A stretch of DNA of 64,000 nucleotides from Vreelandella zhanjiangensis DSM 21076 (GCF_000377665.1 NZ_KB898650.1:186001-250000), one strand, 5' to 3'. Numbered from the stretch's first letter, positions 15,782 to 25,742 are shown. Notes: generated from the letters alone by a model not told the origin. Made by a program: numbers and translations.

Positions 15782-16204
15782 ATGAATACACCCTCTTCCG
15801 CGATGACTGCGCCTGCGAATATTCAACCCCACGCCATCGCGCTGCTTCGCGTTTCGCTTGGTGTTATGGCACTGGCCCATGGCCTGCTTAAAGTCTTCGT
15901 ATTTACACTGCCGGGGACGGTGGGTTATTTCGAATCGCTGGGCCTTCCGGGTTTTCTAGCTTACTTGACTATTCTGGGTGAGCTGGGTGGCGGCTTAGCG
16001 CTAATACTGGGCGTTTACACGCGCTGGATTAGCCTTGCCATGATACCGCTACTGCTGGGCGCCACGTCGATCCACCTGGGCAACGGTTGGATGTTTTCCA
16101 ATGAAGGCGGCGGCTGGGAATTCCCGCTGTTCTGGACCGTTGCACTGCTGGTTCAAGCAGGTTTAGGTAGCGGCAGCTTCAGCCTGGGTCGTCTTTTCCG
16201 CTAG
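15782..16204 (+). CDS. DoxX family membrane protein
   Basis: This 140-residue protein has four hydrophobic segments (around residues 20-38, 55-80, 82-100 and 112-132). It shows the DoxX/YphA-type pattern LLRVSLGVMALAHGLLK at the start and a GGLALILGVYTRW block. DoxX proteins are integral inner-membrane proteins linked to redox or thiol stress; the exact reaction is not settled. Placed between a LysR regulator and a DODA-type dioxygenase, it belongs to a common three-gene set. The start has GGAGAC upstream. Confidence 0.88.
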   Translation: MNTPSSAMTAPANIQPHAIALLRVSLGVMALAHGLLKVFVFTLPGTVGYFESLGLPGFLAYLTILGELGGGLALILGVYTRWISLAMIPLLLGATSIHLGNGWMFSNEGGGWEFPLFWTVALLVQAGLGSGSFSLGRLFR

Positions 16205-16231
16205 TTTGAAAGCCCTATTTTTGAAAGCCTC
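16202..16231. repeat. 15-bp duplication starting at the doxX stop codon
   Basis: TAGTTTGAAAGCCCT and ATTTTTGAAAGCCTC are adjacent 15-bp units sharing TTGAAAGCC; a weaker third copy may follow. The first unit begins with the TAG stop of the DoxX gene. Confidence 0.6.
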
Positions 16232-16287
16232 ATTCTTTGCCTTGGCGCTCAACCCGAGCGTCGGGGCTACCGTTAGGAGATGTCATC

Positions 16288-17025
16288 ATGTTACCTAGCC
16301 TGTTTATATCCCACGGCTCCCCAATGTTGGCGCTCAACCCGACCCCAGCGCATCAGTTTCTACGCGAGCTGGGCAAAACGCTGGCACCCAAGGCAGTCGT
16401 TGTCGTTTCTGCTCATTGGGAGAGCCTTGCGCTCAAGGTAAGCAACACGGCCTGGCCGGAAACCATTCACGACTTTGGTGGTTTTCCACAGGCGCTGTTC
16501 GAGTGCCAGTACCCTGCTCCGGGTGAGCCTGAACTGGCTGAGCGTCTGGCGGCACTGCTCGGTGCCCAGAGTGTCGAGCGTGGGCTCGACCACGGTGCTT
16601 GGGTACCGCTCTCGCTCATGTTCCCGAAAGCGGACATTCCGGTGGTATCTGTCTCGCTGCCCATACGCTGGTCCAATCAGGCGCTTGCCGAGCTAGGTAG
16701 TAAACTTGCCACGCTGCGTGACGAGGGTATTTTAGTTATTGGTTCGGGCAGCTTGACCCACAATCTGTACGAGACAATGCCCATGGGCAGCACCATGCCA
16801 GACTGGGTGGGCGAGTTCGCAGATTGGGTCGATAGCAAACTTGCAAGTAATGACCGCGACGCATTACTTGACTGGCAGGACGCTCCCGAAGCCCGCCGAA
16901 ACCACCCAACCCCCGAGCATTTTCAACCATTACTGGTGGCGATGGGCGCAGGAGGCGACGCCAAGCAGCTGCACCATAGTGTCGAGCATGGGGTACTGGC
17001 GATGGATGTATATGCGTTTGCCTGA
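16288..17025 (+). CDS. DODA-type extradiol ring-cleavage dioxygenase (YgiD-like)
   Basis: This 245-residue protein belongs to the LigB/DODA superfamily. Probable metal ligands are H9 in ISHGSP, a His in VSAHWES, the His in LDHGAWVP and a late His in LHHSVEHG. The family uses Fe or Zn and includes E. coli YgiD, which cleaves DOPA; many members act on unknown quinols or catechols. The ATG at 16288 follows TAGGAGA by 7 nt; upstream sequence in frame lacks a start. It is the third gene of the LysR-DoxX-dioxygenase set. Confidence 0.88.
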   Translation: MLPSLFISHGSPMLALNPTPAHQFLRELGKTLAPKAVVVVSAHWESLALKVSNTAWPETIHDFGGFPQALFECQYPAPGEPELAERLAALLGAQSVERGLDHGAWVPLSLMFPKADIPVVSVSLPIRWSNQALAELGSKLATLRDEGILVIGSGSLTHNLYETMPMGSTMPDWVGEFADWVDSKLASNDRDALLDWQDAPEARRNHPTPEHFQPLLVAMGAGGDAKQLHHSVEHGVLAMDVYAFA

Positions 17026-17045
17026 AGCAGTCCGCTTCATCACCT

Positions 17046-17921
17046 TCATGCAGAGGGACGGCGTTTCAAGGTTGTTCGGCGGTCATGGTAGGCAATTGCC
17101 AGGCCGCTGCTGATAATCAGCACGCTGCCCACCCATACCCAACTGTCCGGCGTTTCGTCCCAAAACCACCAGCCAAGCGCCACGGCCCATAGCATGGCGG
17201 TGTAATCAAACGGCGCGGCAATGGCCGCTGCCGTATAGCGAAACGCCAATGTTAGAAACGCCGTCGCGCTCACGCCTAATACGCCTGAAGCCAAAAACCC
17301 CAGCCAGTGGTGCGGCTCAGGCGTTTGCCATACCCAGGGCAAACACAGTCCGGTGATCACAAACGGCACGAGCATCATATAAAACACCATGGCCCATAGA
17401 TGCTCCTGGCTGCCATAGCGCCGCGCGGTGATCATCATCAACGCATAGAACAGCGCCGCGGCCAGCATGATCAGCGCGCCTAGATGAAACGCATCGCCGC
17501 CCGGCCTGACCACCACCAGTACGCCCACAAATCCAATAAGTGAAAAGATGACGACAGGCCGGTCAATCCGTTCACCGAGCATGGGGACTGATAGCAGAGT
17601 GACAAATAACGGGGCGACAAAGGCAATCGCGGTAGCTTCTGCCAGAGGTAATAGCGTTAGGCCCATCACAAAACTCACCATCAACGCCGTGTAGATCAAT
17701 CCACGTACTAAATGAACGACGGGGCGCTGGGTGCGCAGTTTTTGCAGCCCGCCTGACGTACAGGCCAGCAATACAATCAGCGGCAGTGATACCAGGGTAC
17801 GAAAGAAGATGATCTGCAGCGGAGAATGCACTTCACCCAGCCACTTAGCAATGGCGTCCCCCAGGCATAAAAACAGCACGCCGGCGCACATGAAAAGAAT
17901 GCCTTTAAATGACGCTGTCAC
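17046..17921 (-). CDS. EamA/DMT-family transporter
   Basis: This 291-residue inner-membrane protein has ten predicted hydrophobic segments arranged as two EamA repeats. The first has CLGDAIAKWLG and FFRTLVSLPLIV, the second contains ALFYALMMITARR and FDYTAMLWAVALGW. Members export amino acids, nucleotides or drugs. The GTG at 17921 was chosen because the longer frame begins inside the T-run of the upstream terminator. It is convergent with the dioxygenase gene. Substrate is not predictable. Confidence 0.85.
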   Translation of the reverse strand: MTASFKGILFMCAGVLFLCLGDAIAKWLGEVHSPLQIIFFRTLVSLPLIVLLACTSGGLQKLRTQRPVVHLVRGLIYTALMVSFVMGLTLLPLAEATAIAFVAPLFVTLLSVPMLGERIDRPVVIFSLIGFVGVLVVVRPGGDAFHLGALIMLAAALFYALMMITARRYGSQEHLWAMVFYMMLVPFVITGLCLPWVWQTPEPHHWLGFLASGVLGVSATAFLTLAFRYTAAAIAAPFDYTAMLWAVALGWWFWDETPDSWVWVGSVLIISSGLAIAYHDRRTTLKRRPSA

Positions 17922-17950
17922 GCGCGCCCCCAAGTTGTTGGTACGGTTTA

Positions 17951-17993
17951 AAAACAAAAGCCCCCGCTAATCAACCAAGCGTTAGCGGGGGCT
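17951..17993 (-). terminator. intrinsic terminator after dacA-like gene
   Basis: On the minus strand a 12-bp perfect stem (AGCCCCCGCTAA / TTAGCGGGGGCT, 11-nt loop) is followed by TTTGTTTT. It ends transcription of the carboxypeptidase gene 26 bp upstream, just before the transporter gene begins. Confidence 0.9.
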
Positions 17994-18018
17994 TTGCTCT
18001 GCTTTTCATATCGCAGTT

Positions 18019-19380
18019 TTAAAGGCTGGCGTTAACCACCATGCACTCCATGCCCTGCAGCTGAAGCTCGCGGCACGCTTCACGGGCATGCTGCTCATCC
18101 AGCGCTACCAAGCGGGCGCGGTAAACCGGGGTTTGGCCTTCAAGGGTATCTACCGCAATACGCCCGGATAAATTCTGCGTTAAGCGCTGGGCTGCCTGCT
18201 GAGCTAACTGTTGCGCCTGAGCTTCCTGACTAAACGCACCTACCTGAATGCCCCAGTGTCCGCTTGGCGGCGCTTCAATGATGCGCTCGCGCTGAATAAA
18301 GTCCTGCAGAGGGTCAGCACTCGAACCTGGTGACACTTCGCTCGGGCCTTCAACGGTCATCTTGGCCAGACGCTCATCCACCATAGCGCTTGGGCTAGGT
18401 GAAATTGTGGTGGTATCCACACGGGCGAGCATTTGGCTGGGCTGGGAAACCGGTGCCGGGCGCGAAGGCGTGATCGGCGGAGTAGAGGACGGGAAACTCA
18501 TGTAATCCTGTGAAAAGCTGGTATCCGCAAGCCAGCTGCGATGATCGCGCAACTCAGCCCGCATAAAGCTTCTATCCAGTAAATTGGCCATATGCGTATC
18601 TCGGGAGGAGGCGCTAAAGCCCCCCATCACCACTGCGACCATCCGCCGACCGTCGTGTACGGCTGTGGTTGCCACGTTGAATCCAGACGCGCGAATAAAG
18701 CCCGTTTTTAGCCCATCGGCACCGGGGTAGCTGCCCACCAGGCGGTTATGGCTGGTGTGACGCGTGCCGCGATAGGTGAACTCCTGCAAGCCGAAGTAAT
18801 GATAATACTGGGGAAAATCCTGTATGACGCGCACCGAGAGAGTGAGCATGTCGCGAGCCGTGGTCATCTGCTGATCATCAGGCAAGCCGGAGGCGTTACG
18901 AAAGGTGGTCGCCGTCATGCCGAGCTCGCGCGCTTTCTCGGTCATCATGCGGGCGAACTGTTGTTCACTACCGCCTAGCGATTCACTGAGTACAACGGCG
19001 ACGTCATTGGCAGAACGTACCGCCAGGGCACGAATAGCGGTATCCACAGGGATGGTACTGCCCGCCGAGAGCCACAGCTTGGTGGCGGGCATGGCGGCGG
19101 CCTGAGCGGACACGGGTAGAGCCTGATTAAGGCCTAGATCGCCGTTTTCCAATGCTTCAAAGGTTAGATATAACGTCATCATCTTGGTCAGCGATGCGGG
19201 GTAGCGTGGTGCATCGGCGTTTTCCGAGTACAGCACTTCGCCATTTTCAAGATCGACTACGATACCGGCATAACGCGGATTCGCCTGGGCGGCAGATGCC
19301 ATGATAGCCGTTAGAAATAGCAGGAATATCGCAAACCATGCCATTGCCCCTTTATTATATTTAACTCCCCTCGCCGCCAT
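18019..19380 (-). CDS. dacA: D-alanyl-D-alanine carboxypeptidase with SPOR domain
   Basis: This 453-residue periplasmic penicillin-binding protein (PBP5/6 family) trims the terminal D-Ala from peptidoglycan stems. An N-terminal hydrophobic signal (about residues 14-33) is followed by the peptidase S11 domain with S63-L-T-K66, S123-A-N125 and K225-T-G227. After a Ser/Pro-rich linker (about 285-375), residues about 375-453 form a SPOR domain (WGIQVGAFSQ start), which binds denuded glycan at the division septum. Classic DacA has instead a PBP5 C-terminal domain and amphipathic anchor, which I do not see. AAGGGG lies 5 nt before the ATG. The symbol is a family label, not orthology. Confidence 0.88.
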   Translation of the reverse strand: MAARGVKYNKGAMAWFAIFLLFLTAIMASAAQANPRYAGIVVDLENGEVLYSENADAPRYPASLTKMMTLYLTFEALENGDLGLNQALPVSAQAAAMPATKLWLSAGSTIPVDTAIRALAVRSANDVAVVLSESLGGSEQQFARMMTEKARELGMTATTFRNASGLPDDQQMTTARDMLTLSVRVIQDFPQYYHYFGLQEFTYRGTRHTSHNRLVGSYPGADGLKTGFIRASGFNVATTAVHDGRRMVAVVMGGFSASSRDTHMANLLDRSFMRAELRDHRSWLADTSFSQDYMSFPSSTPPITPSRPAPVSQPSQMLARVDTTTISPSPSAMVDERLAKMTVEGPSEVSPGSSADPLQDFIQRERIIEAPPSGHWGIQVGAFSQEAQAQQLAQQAAQRLTQNLSGRIAVDTLEGQTPVYRARLVALDEQHAREACRELQLQGMECMVVNASL

Positions 19381-19621
19381 GTCCGCCCCTTGCTGATGTC
19401 ATCTGCGCTGGAAATAAACCCATATTCTCTCAACGTGCTCGCACACGGCTTGCCCTGCGCACTGTTTATGCGCTGATCAAATACGCTGGAGATATCAATT
19501 CGATTATGTCTGCTGGTTCAAAACACTCTCTAGACTAGCACGCTCGCCGTGTAATTTAACGCTTTGTGCAGAGTATATACGCAACAGATAAATACACGAG
19601 GTAGCGCAAGACGCCAGACAC
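19381..19621. other. intergenic region upstream of dacA-like gene
   Basis: No gene is seen in this spacer, which with the following terminator makes just over 300 bp between rplQ and the carboxypeptidase gene. It should contain the promoter of the carboxypeptidase on the minus strand, but no strong -35/-10 pair stood out. Confidence 0.6.
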
Positions 19622-19650
19622 AAAAAAACCGACCCAGCTGGGTCGGTTTT
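19622..19650 (-). terminator. terminator of alpha operon (after rplQ)
   Basis: A perfect palindrome AAAACCGACCCAG / CTGGGTCGGTTTT lies 33 bp after rplQ, with a seven-base T-run on the minus strand. It closes the long ribosomal protein series. Confidence 0.92.
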
Positions 19651-19682
19651 CATTCTGCTTTAAAGAGGCTGCAGCTAAAGAT

Positions 19683-20069
19683 TTACTCTTCAGCAGCGGC
19701 TTCTTCAGCAACCGGACGGTCTACTAGCTCAACATAAGCCATAGGCGCGTTGTCGCCGGTGCGGAAACCGCACTTGAGAATACGGATGTAACCACCCGGA
19801 CGCTCGGCGTAACGCGGACCCAGCTCGTTGAACAGCTTGCCAACGGCTTCTTTGGAACGTGTGCGAGAGAACGCCAAACGACGGTTCGCAACGCTATCCT
19901 GCTTGGCTAAGGTGATCAGCGGCTCGATAACGCGACGCAGTTCCTTGGCCTTAGGCAGGGTTGTCTTGATGACTTCATGTTCGACCAGCGAGACAGACAT
20001 GTTCTTGAACATGGCCTGACGATGCGAGCTGGTGCGATTCAGATGACGACCACTCTTACGATGACGCAT
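19683..20069 (-). CDS. rplQ: 50S ribosomal protein bL17
   Basis: This 128-residue protein of the large subunit sits near the peptide exit side. The opening [20 protein letters not shown] is the standard bacterial L17 start. The body is full length (E. coli 127) and ends in a short Ala/Glu tail. It is the last gene of the alpha operon, 39 bp after rpoA, and is followed by the terminator. Confidence 0.97.
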   Translation of the reverse strand: MRHRKSGRHLNRTSSHRQAMFKNMSVSLVEHEVIKTTLPKAKELRRVIEPLITLAKQDSVANRRLAFSRTRSKEAVGKLFNELGPRYAERPGGYIRILKCGFRTGDNAPMAYVELVDRPVAEEAAAEE

Positions 20070-20108
20070 GGTTGTAATTCCTTACCAAACTGGGACTCGA
20101 GTCGACAC

Positions 20109-21104
20109 TCACGCGGAGGCCTTGTCGTCCTTCAGGCTAGCGGGCGGCCAATTTTCCAACCGCATGCCGAGGGACAAGCCGCGCGCCGCCAAAACGTCCT
20201 TGATTTCATTCAAGGATTTTTTACCGAGGTTCGGTGTCTTCAACAGCTCAACTTCAGTGCGCTGGATAAGATCACCGATATAGTAAATATTCTCGGCTTT
20301 TAGGCAGTTCGCGCTGCGAACGGTCAACTCAAGATCGTCTACGGGGCGCAATAGGATAGGATCAACATGATCCTCTTCCTCTTCGACTTCCTGCTCTTTA
20401 TCAGCTTCCAGGTCGACGAAGGCGGCCAGCTGCTCTTGCAGAATGGTCGCACTGCGACGGATAGCCTCTTCCGGATCCAAAGTACCGTCGGTTTCCAGAT
20501 CGATAATCAGCTTATCGAGATCGGTGCGCTGCTCAACACGAGCGGCTTCAACCGAGTAGGAAACGCGGCGGACAGGGCTGAAGGTGGCATCCAGCTGCAG
20601 GCGGCCAATAGCACGGGTCTCTTCATCAGAGCCACGGGCGTCAGCCGGTTCGTAGCCACGACCCAGCGCTACCTTAAGCTGAATTTTCAGCTCGGCACCT
20701 TCATTGACATGTGCAATGACGTGGTCCGGGTTGACGATTTCGACGCTATGATCAAGCGCAATGTCGCCAGCAGTGACGACGGCTGGGCCCTGCTTGTTCA
20801 GCGAGAGCACCGCCTCATCGCGGCTGTGCATCTTGATCGCAACATCTTTCAAGTTCAGGAGGATTTCGATGACATCTTCCTGCACCCCTTCGAGCGCACT
20901 GTACTCGTGCTCTACACCAGCAATTTCAGCCTCTACCACGGCAGCGCCGGGCATAGACGAAAGCAGAATGCGACGCAGTGCATTCCCCAGGGTGTGACCA
21001 AAACCACGCTCGAACGGTTCGAGAACGATCTTGGCATGATGTGCGCTGATTTCTTCTACCTTGATATCGCGAGGACGAAGAAACTCTGTCACTGAACGCT
21101 GCAT
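20109..21104 (-). CDS. rpoA: RNA polymerase subunit alpha
   Basis: This 331-residue subunit nucleates RNA polymerase assembly as a dimer. The N-terminal domain (about 1-235) has [17 protein letters not shown], the conserved dimer helix. A Glu-rich linker ([11 protein letters not shown]) joins it to the C-terminal domain with [14 protein letters not shown], which contacts UP elements and activators. The ATG at 21104 gives the family length and is preceded by AAAGG; an upstream in-frame extension is not conserved. The acidic linker is longer than in E. coli, in keeping with a halophile. Confidence 0.97.
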   Translation of the reverse strand: MQRSVTEFLRPRDIKVEEISAHHAKIVLEPFERGFGHTLGNALRRILLSSMPGAAVVEAEIAGVEHEYSALEGVQEDVIEILLNLKDVAIKMHSRDEAVLSLNKQGPAVVTAGDIALDHSVEIVNPDHVIAHVNEGAELKIQLKVALGRGYEPADARGSDEETRAIGRLQLDATFSPVRRVSYSVEAARVEQRTDLDKLIIDLETDGTLDPEEAIRRSATILQEQLAAFVDLEADKEQEVEEEEDHVDPILLRPVDDLELTVRSANCLKAENIYYIGDLIQRTEVELLKTPNLGKKSLNEIKDVLAARGLSLGMRLENWPPASLKDDKASA

Positions 21105-21227
21105 ATGAACACCTTTCAGGCTGCCAAACGGATACTGTGTTCTTAAGAACAAGTACTCAAGAGCATCTGGGCGGTTAGCTTTGCTACCCCGCCCAGGCTT
21201 CAAGAAGCAGAGATTAATTAACGCCGC

Positions 21228-21848
21228 TTACTTGGAGTACAGCTCGACGATCAGGTTTTCGTTGATGTCGGCAGTCAGGTCACCGCGTTCAGGCAGAGCC
21301 TTGAAAGTGCCTTCCATCTTCTTGGCGTCGATTTCGATCCAAACAATATCGCCACGGTTGGCCGCAATGGACAACGCGCTTTGAATACGGGCTTGGTTCT
21401 TCGCCTTTTCGCGAATGGCAACAACGTCACCCGGCTTCACTTGGTAGGAAGCTACGTTAACGGTACGGCCGTTCACGGAAACTGCCTTATGGCTAACGAG
21501 CTGACGCGCTTCAGAGCGAGTCGAGCCGAAACCCATACGGTAGACGACGTTATCCAGTCGGGATTCGAGCAACTGCAACAATACTTCACCGGTCGCGCCT
21601 TTCAGGCGAGCAGCTTCTTTGTAGTAGTTACGGAACTGTTTTTCGAGTACGCCATACATGCGACGTACTTTTTGCTTCTCGCGAAGCTGCAAGCCGTAGT
21701 CTGAAAGACGCTGACGACGTTGGCCGTGTACACCCGGAATCTGCTCGGATTTACACTTTTTCTCGAAGGGAGTCACGCCACTCTTCAAAAAGAGATCGGT
21801 GCCTTCACGACGAGACAGTTTGCACTTCGGTCCAATATAACGAGCCAT
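21228..21848 (-). CDS. rpsD: 30S ribosomal protein uS4
   Basis: This 206-residue primary 16S rRNA-binding protein is needed for 30S assembly and decoding fidelity. It has the zinc-free form of the N-terminal domain and the S4 RNA-binding domain ([11 protein letters not shown], then [13 protein letters not shown]). In E. coli S4 also represses the alpha operon by binding the leader upstream of rpsM; a structured spacer at that place here fits. Confidence 0.97.
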   Translation of the reverse strand: MARYIGPKCKLSRREGTDLFLKSGVTPFEKKCKSEQIPGVHGQRRQRLSDYGLQLREKQKVRRMYGVLEKQFRNYYKEAARLKGATGEVLLQLLESRLDNVVYRMGFGSTRSEARQLVSHKAVSVNGRTVNVASYQVKPGDVVAIREKAKNQARIQSALSIAANRGDIVWIEIDAKKMEGTFKALPERGDLTADINENLIVELYSK

Positions 21849-21860
21849 GAATCTGTCTCC

Positions 21861-22247
21861 TTAAACGCGGCGTTTCTTAGGCGGACGGCAGCCATTATGG
21901 GGAATGGGCGTCGCGTCTACGATGCTTTGCACGCGGAAGCCTGCGGCATTGAGTGCGCGCACGGCGGATTCACGACCGGGACCTGGGCCTTTAACCAGTA
22001 CGTCTACGTTTTTCACACCATACTCGGCTGCAGCAGTTGCTGCACGCTCACTTGCTACTTGAGCAGCGAACGGGGTGCTCTTGCGAGAACCACGAAAACC
22101 CGAACCACCGGCAGTTGCCCAAGAAAGCGCATTGCCCTGGCGGTCTGTGATCGTCACGATCGTGTTGTTAAAAGAGGCATGGATATGCGCAACGGCGTCC
22201 ACTACCTGCTTTTTAACCTTTTTACGGTTACTACGCGGGTTAGCCAT
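21861..22247 (-). CDS. rpsK: 30S ribosomal protein uS11
   Basis: This 128-residue protein of the 30S platform lies next to the 3' end of 16S rRNA and the mRNA exit. The blocks [19 protein letters not shown] and [13 protein letters not shown], and the end CRPPKKRRV, are typical. It lies 12 bp upstream of rpsD in the alpha operon. Confidence 0.97.
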   Translation of the reverse strand: MANPRSNRKKVKKQVVDAVAHIHASFNNTIVTITDRQGNALSWATAGGSGFRGSRKSTPFAAQVASERAATAAAEYGVKNVDVLVKGPGPGRESAVRALNAAGFRVQSIVDATPIPHNGCRPPKKRRV

Positions 22248-22299
22248 GTTGATGTCTATTCCTGTCTTAACGCCGGCTCTCTATTAAAGAGCCTGCGTA

Positions 22300-22656
22300 T
22301 TATTTGCGGATCGGCTTACGCGGGCCCTTACGGGTGCGCGCGTTAGTCTTTGTCCGCTGACCACGCAGCGGAAGACTACGACGATGACGCAGACCACGGT
22401 AGCAGCCTAAGTCCATGAGACGCTTAATGTTCAGCGTTACATCACGACGAAGGTCGCCTTCTACGGTGTACTTACCAACTTCAGAACGCAGGGTATCCAG
22501 CTCTTCGCCAGACAGATCCTGGATCTTGGTAGTCAGCTCGATACCAGCAGCAGCACAGATGTGCTGAGCGCGGGTACGGCCAATCCCGAAGATATAGGTC
22601 AGCGAGATCGCCGCATGCTTGTTGTCCGGGATATTGACGCCTGCAATACGGGCCAT
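22300..22656 (-). CDS. rpsM: 30S ribosomal protein uS13
   Basis: This 118-residue protein of the 30S head contacts P-site tRNA and uL5. It starts [15 protein letters not shown], has the helix-two-turn-helix with GIGRTRAQ, and ends in a basic tail ([16 protein letters not shown]). The ATG at 22656 with GGAGT upstream was chosen over a longer frame that runs into the leader hairpin. It is the first gene after the proposed S4-responsive leader. Confidence 0.97.
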   Translation of the reverse strand: MARIAGVNIPDNKHAAISLTYIFGIGRTRAQHICAAAGIELTTKIQDLSGEELDTLRSEVGKYTVEGDLRRDVTLNIKRLMDLGCYRGLRHRRSLPLRGQRTKTNARTRKGPRKPIRK

Positions 22657-22779
22657 CAGCTTACTCCGAAATTTGAGCGGCTTGCTCGTTTGTTCATCTA
22701 CAAAAGGCGCAACAGCATACCCCTTTAACTGCCCGAAGGCAAGGGGTATGCCAAACACCCACTTAAAGCAACGTAGGAA
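22657..22779 (-). promoter_or_regulatory. alpha-operon leader (candidate S4-binding RNA)
   Basis: The 123-nt spacer between rpmJ and rpsM contains a strong hairpin (22715-22751): GCATACCCCTT pairs with AAGGGGTATGC, enclosing GCC-TTCG-GGC with a UUCG tetraloop. E. coli has its S4-binding alpha-operon pseudoknot at this position. The structure is visible; S4 binding is inferred from synteny. Confidence 0.6.
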
Positions 22780-22893
22780 TTAACCCTGACGCTGCTTGTG
22801 CCGCGGTTCGATGCAGATGACGCGGACAGCGCCATTGCGACGAATGATCTTGCAGTTACGGCACATTTTCTTTACGGAAGCTCGAACTTTCAT
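22780..22893 (-). CDS. rpmJ: 50S ribosomal protein bL36, zinc-binding form
   Basis: This 37-residue protein is too short for most gene finders. It reads [19 protein letters not shown], then on to a C and H near the end (VICIEPRH). The C-x2-C...C...H pattern is the zinc-ribbon (C+) form, so this copy depends on zinc. It lies between secY and rpsM, as in E. coli. Organisms that carry Zur often have a second, zinc-free L36 elsewhere; none is in this window. Confidence 0.95.
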   Translation of the reverse strand: MKVRASVKKMCRNCKIIRRNGAVRVICIEPRHKQRQG

Positions 22894-22920
22894 CGTTCTC
22901 TCCAATACGGTCGGCGCGCC

Positions 22921-24252
22921 TCAGCGCATGATGCCGCCGCTACCGTAGCCTTTCAGGTTGGACTTCTTCATCACCGAGTCATACTGATGCGACATGAGGT
23001 GTGACTGCACCTGGGCCATGAAGTCCATGATGACCACTACCACGATCAGAAGCGAAGTACCGCCAAAAAAGAATGGCACATTCCACGCAACGATCAGGAA
23101 CTGGGGCATCAGGGAAACCGCAGTGATATACAGGGCACCGAACAAAGTCAGACGAGTCATGACTTTATCGATATAGCGAGCGGTCTGCTCGCCGGGACGA
23201 ATGCCCGGCAGGAACGCACCTGACTTTTTCAGATTGTCAGCTACATCCTTCGGATTGAAGACCAGCGCTGTGTAAAAGAAGCAGAAGAATACCACTGCCG
23301 CCGCGAAAAGCAAGATGTAAAGCGGTTGCCCGGGGGCTAAAGCTTGTGATGCACGCTGCAACCACTCCATACCTTCACCAGCACCGACCCACTGGCCAAT
23401 AGAGGCCGGGAAGAGCAGAATACTGGACGCGAAGATCGCAGGAATAACACCTGCCATATTCACTTTCAAAGGCAGGTAGCTGCTTTGACCTGCATACATC
23501 TTGTTGCCCACCTGGCGACGCGGGTAGTTCACTTTCAAGCGGCGTTGACCGCGTTCAATGAACACCACAAACGCAACCGTGGCAATACCTAGCACTGACA
23601 GCGCTAACAGCGGGAGAACATTCCAGGCCCCTTCGTTACGAGCGAGCTCGAACGCTTGCCCCACGGCACTGGGCAGCCCAGCGACGATACCGGCGAAGAT
23701 CAGCAGCGAAATACCGTTGCCGATCCCCTTTTCGGTAATCTGCTCACCTAGCCACATCATAAACACCGCGCCTGACACAAACGTAATCACGGCGGTGAAA
23801 TAGAAGCTAAAGTCAGCGCTGTAAGCGATGCCTTGGCTAGCCAGGCCGACCGACATACCGGTAGCCTGGACAAGAGCCAGTATCACCGTGCCGTAGCGGG
23901 TGTACTGACTAATCTTGCGGCGGCCGGACTCACCTTCCTTCTTAAGCTGTTCAAGATGGGGTGAGACCGCAGTCATCAGCTGCATGATAATCGACGCTGA
24001 AATATAGGGCATGATACCCAAAGCGAGGACGCTCATGCGCTCCAGGGCGCCACCCGAGAACATGTTAAACATGCCCAGGATGGTGCCCTGTTGCTCCCTA
24101 AACAAGGCAGCAAGCTGGTCAGGATTGATACCGGGAACGGGAATATGGGCACCGATTCGGTACACCACGATGGCGAGGAGCACGAAGCGCAAGCGCGCCC
24201 ACAGTTCACTCAGACCGTTGCCCATCGCCGGCATATTTCCTGACTTGGCCAT
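22921..24252 (-). CDS. secY: preprotein translocase subunit SecY
   Basis: This 443-residue protein forms the channel of the Sec translocon with SecE and SecG. Ten membrane segments are apparent. The N-terminal part has [20 protein letters not shown], and the conserved cytoplasmic loops include [15 protein letters not shown]. The start is directly after the rplO stop (1 bp), as in the spc operon of other gammaproteobacteria. Confidence 0.97.
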   Translation of the reverse strand: MAKSGNMPAMGNGLSELWARLRFVLLAIVVYRIGAHIPVPGINPDQLAALFREQQGTILGMFNMFSGGALERMSVLALGIMPYISASIIMQLMTAVSPHLEQLKKEGESGRRKISQYTRYGTVILALVQATGMSVGLASQGIAYSADFSFYFTAVITFVSGAVFMMWLGEQITEKGIGNGISLLIFAGIVAGLPSAVGQAFELARNEGAWNVLPLLALSVLGIATVAFVVFIERGQRRLKVNYPRRQVGNKMYAGQSSYLPLKVNMAGVIPAIFASSILLFPASIGQWVGAGEGMEWLQRASQALAPGQPLYILLFAAAVVFFCFFYTALVFNPKDVADNLKKSGAFLPGIRPGEQTARYIDKVMTRLTLFGALYITAVSLMPQFLIVAWNVPFFFGGTSLLIVVVVIMDFMAQVQSHLMSHQYDSVMKKSNLKGYGSGGIMR

Positions 24253-24687
24253 TTAGTCCTCTACCTTGCCGCCAGCAGCTTCGATCGCTTCACGGGCACC
24301 TTTGGTGACCTTGATACCACGAACGGTAACTGCTTTTTTCAGTTCGCCAGAAAGGATGATCTTCGCGTGTAGCGTCGCATCCTTCAGCACGTTGGCTTGC
24401 TTCAGTGTTTCCATGGTGACTTCTTCACCGGAAACTTTGGCAAGCTCGGCCAGGCGTACTTCTTCAGACACCAGCGATTTAGCTGATGTGAAGCCGAACT
24501 TCGGTAGACGACGCTGTAACGGCATCTGACCGCCTTCGAAACCAGGCTTGACGCTACCGCCACTGCGTGATTTCTGACCTTTGTGGCCACGGCCGCCGGT
24601 CTTACCAAGACCGGAACCGATACCACGACCAACGCGCTTTTCAGCGTGTTTGGAGCCCGGTGCCGGACTCAGGGTATTGAGTTTCAT
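24253..24687 (-). CDS. rplO: 50S ribosomal protein uL15
   Basis: This 144-residue late-assembly protein of the large subunit begins [20 protein letters not shown] and has a long Gly/Arg/Lys-rich N-terminal extension ([19 protein letters not shown]) that threads into 23S rRNA. It abuts secY and is 3 bp after rpmD. Confidence 0.97.
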   Translation of the reverse strand: MKLNTLSPAPGSKHAEKRVGRGIGSGLGKTGGRGHKGQKSRSGGSVKPGFEGGQMPLQRRLPKFGFTSAKSLVSEEVRLAELAKVSGEEVTMETLKQANVLKDATLHAKIILSGELKKAVTVRGIKVTKGAREAIEAAGGKVED

Positions 24688-24690
24688 GGA

Positions 24691-24873
24691 TTACTCTCCC
24701 TCAACGCGCACAAGGTAGTTAACCTTGTGGATCATGCCGCGTACGGCAGGGGTGTCTTCCAGTTCAACCGTATGACCGATGCGACGCAGACCCAAGCCCT
24801 TCATAGTAGACTTGTGCTTGGGCAAAACGCCGATGGTGCTGCGGATCTGGGTAACCTTGATCGTTGCTGCCAT
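24691..24873 (-). CDS. rpmD: 50S ribosomal protein uL30
   Basis: This 60-residue protein carries the L30 ferredoxin-like fold with [20 protein letters not shown]. It is the standard short bacterial form, between rpsE and rplO, 6 bp after rpsE. Confidence 0.97.
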   Translation of the reverse strand: MAATIKVTQIRSTIGVLPKHKSTMKGLGLRRIGHTVELEDTPAVRGMIHKVNYLVRVEGE

Positions 24874-24879
24874 GGTGCC

Positions 24880-25380
24880 TTACCCCGTGATCGCTTCGAC
24901 AGACAGACCGCGCTTAGCGGCAATGTCTTCCGGTGCTTGCATGGAAGAGAGACCATTAACAGTCGCTCGAACCACGTTAACCGGGTTGGTGGAACCGTAG
25001 CACTTGGCCAGTACATCGTGGACACCAGCAAGCTCTAGTACAGAGCGCATAGCGCCACCGGCGATGATACCGGTACCTTCGGAAGCCGGCTGCATGTAAA
25101 CCTTGGAAGCGCCGTGACGGGCTTTCACAGGATACTGCAGCGTGCTGCCTGCAAGGTTAACCTTGACCATGTTGCGACGAGCCTGGTCCATTGCTTTCTG
25201 GATCGCAACCGGCACTTCACGCGCCTTGCCACGACCGAAACCAACACGACCTTTACCATCACCCACGACGGTCAGTGCGGTGAAGCCGAAAATACGACCA
25301 CCCTTGACCACCTTGGCGACGCGGTTGACCTGCACTAACTTCTCTTGCAGATCACCGTTTTGCTGTTCGTTCTTCGCCAT
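24880..25380 (-). CDS. rpsE: 30S ribosomal protein uS5
   Basis: This 166-residue protein of the 30S body takes part in mRNA unwinding and accuracy. The double-stranded-RNA-binding N-terminal domain contains [19 protein letters not shown], and the C-terminal domain contains [15 protein letters not shown]. The spectinomycin-contact loop (about residue 20-30) looks wild type. Confidence 0.97.
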   Translation of the reverse strand: MAKNEQQNGDLQEKLVQVNRVAKVVKGGRIFGFTALTVVGDGKGRVGFGRGKAREVPVAIQKAMDQARRNMVKVNLAGSTLQYPVKARHGASKVYMQPASEGTGIIAGGAMRSVLELAGVHDVLAKCYGSTNPVNVVRATVNGLSSMQAPEDIAAKRGLSVEAITG

Positions 25381-25391
25381 CGTAAAACCCT

Positions 25392-25742
25392 TTAGAATTC
25401 CAGGCCGCCTTCACGAGCGGCGTCGGCCAGAGCCTTGACGCGACCGTGATACTTAAAGCCAGCACGGTCGAAGGCCACCTGGGTGATGCCTGCTTCTTTA
25501 GCGCGTTCGGCAATCAGAGCACCGACCTTAGAGGCCGCTTCTGAGTTGCCGGTCGCACCCTCGCGCAGTGCTTTGTCCAGCGTTGAAGCGCTGGCCAACA
25601 CTTTGCCACCATCCGGCGAGATAATCTGCGCATAGATGTGACGCGGGGTACGGTTGACGCACAGGCGATACACGCCCAGCTCGCGGATCTTGGCGCGAGC
25701 GCGGCGGGCACGACGGAGACGAGATTCTTTCTTCGCGTTCAT
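25392..25742 (-). CDS. rplR: 50S ribosomal protein uL18
   Basis: This 116-residue protein binds 5S rRNA with uL5 and bL25. It has a very basic start ([12 protein letters not shown]), the strand [19 protein letters not shown], and [20 protein letters not shown] near the end. The length is one residue short of E. coli. Confidence 0.97.
   Translation of the reverse strand: MNAKKESRLRRARRARAKIRELGVYRLCVNRTPRHIYAQIISPDGGKVLASASTLDKALREGATGNSEAASKVGALIAERAKEAGITQVAFDRAGFKYHGRVKALADAAREGGLEF

Noticed and set aside
17951..17957. Upstream TTG start of the EamA transporter
   Set aside because: It lies in the T-run of the terminator on the same strand; GTG at 17921 is better.
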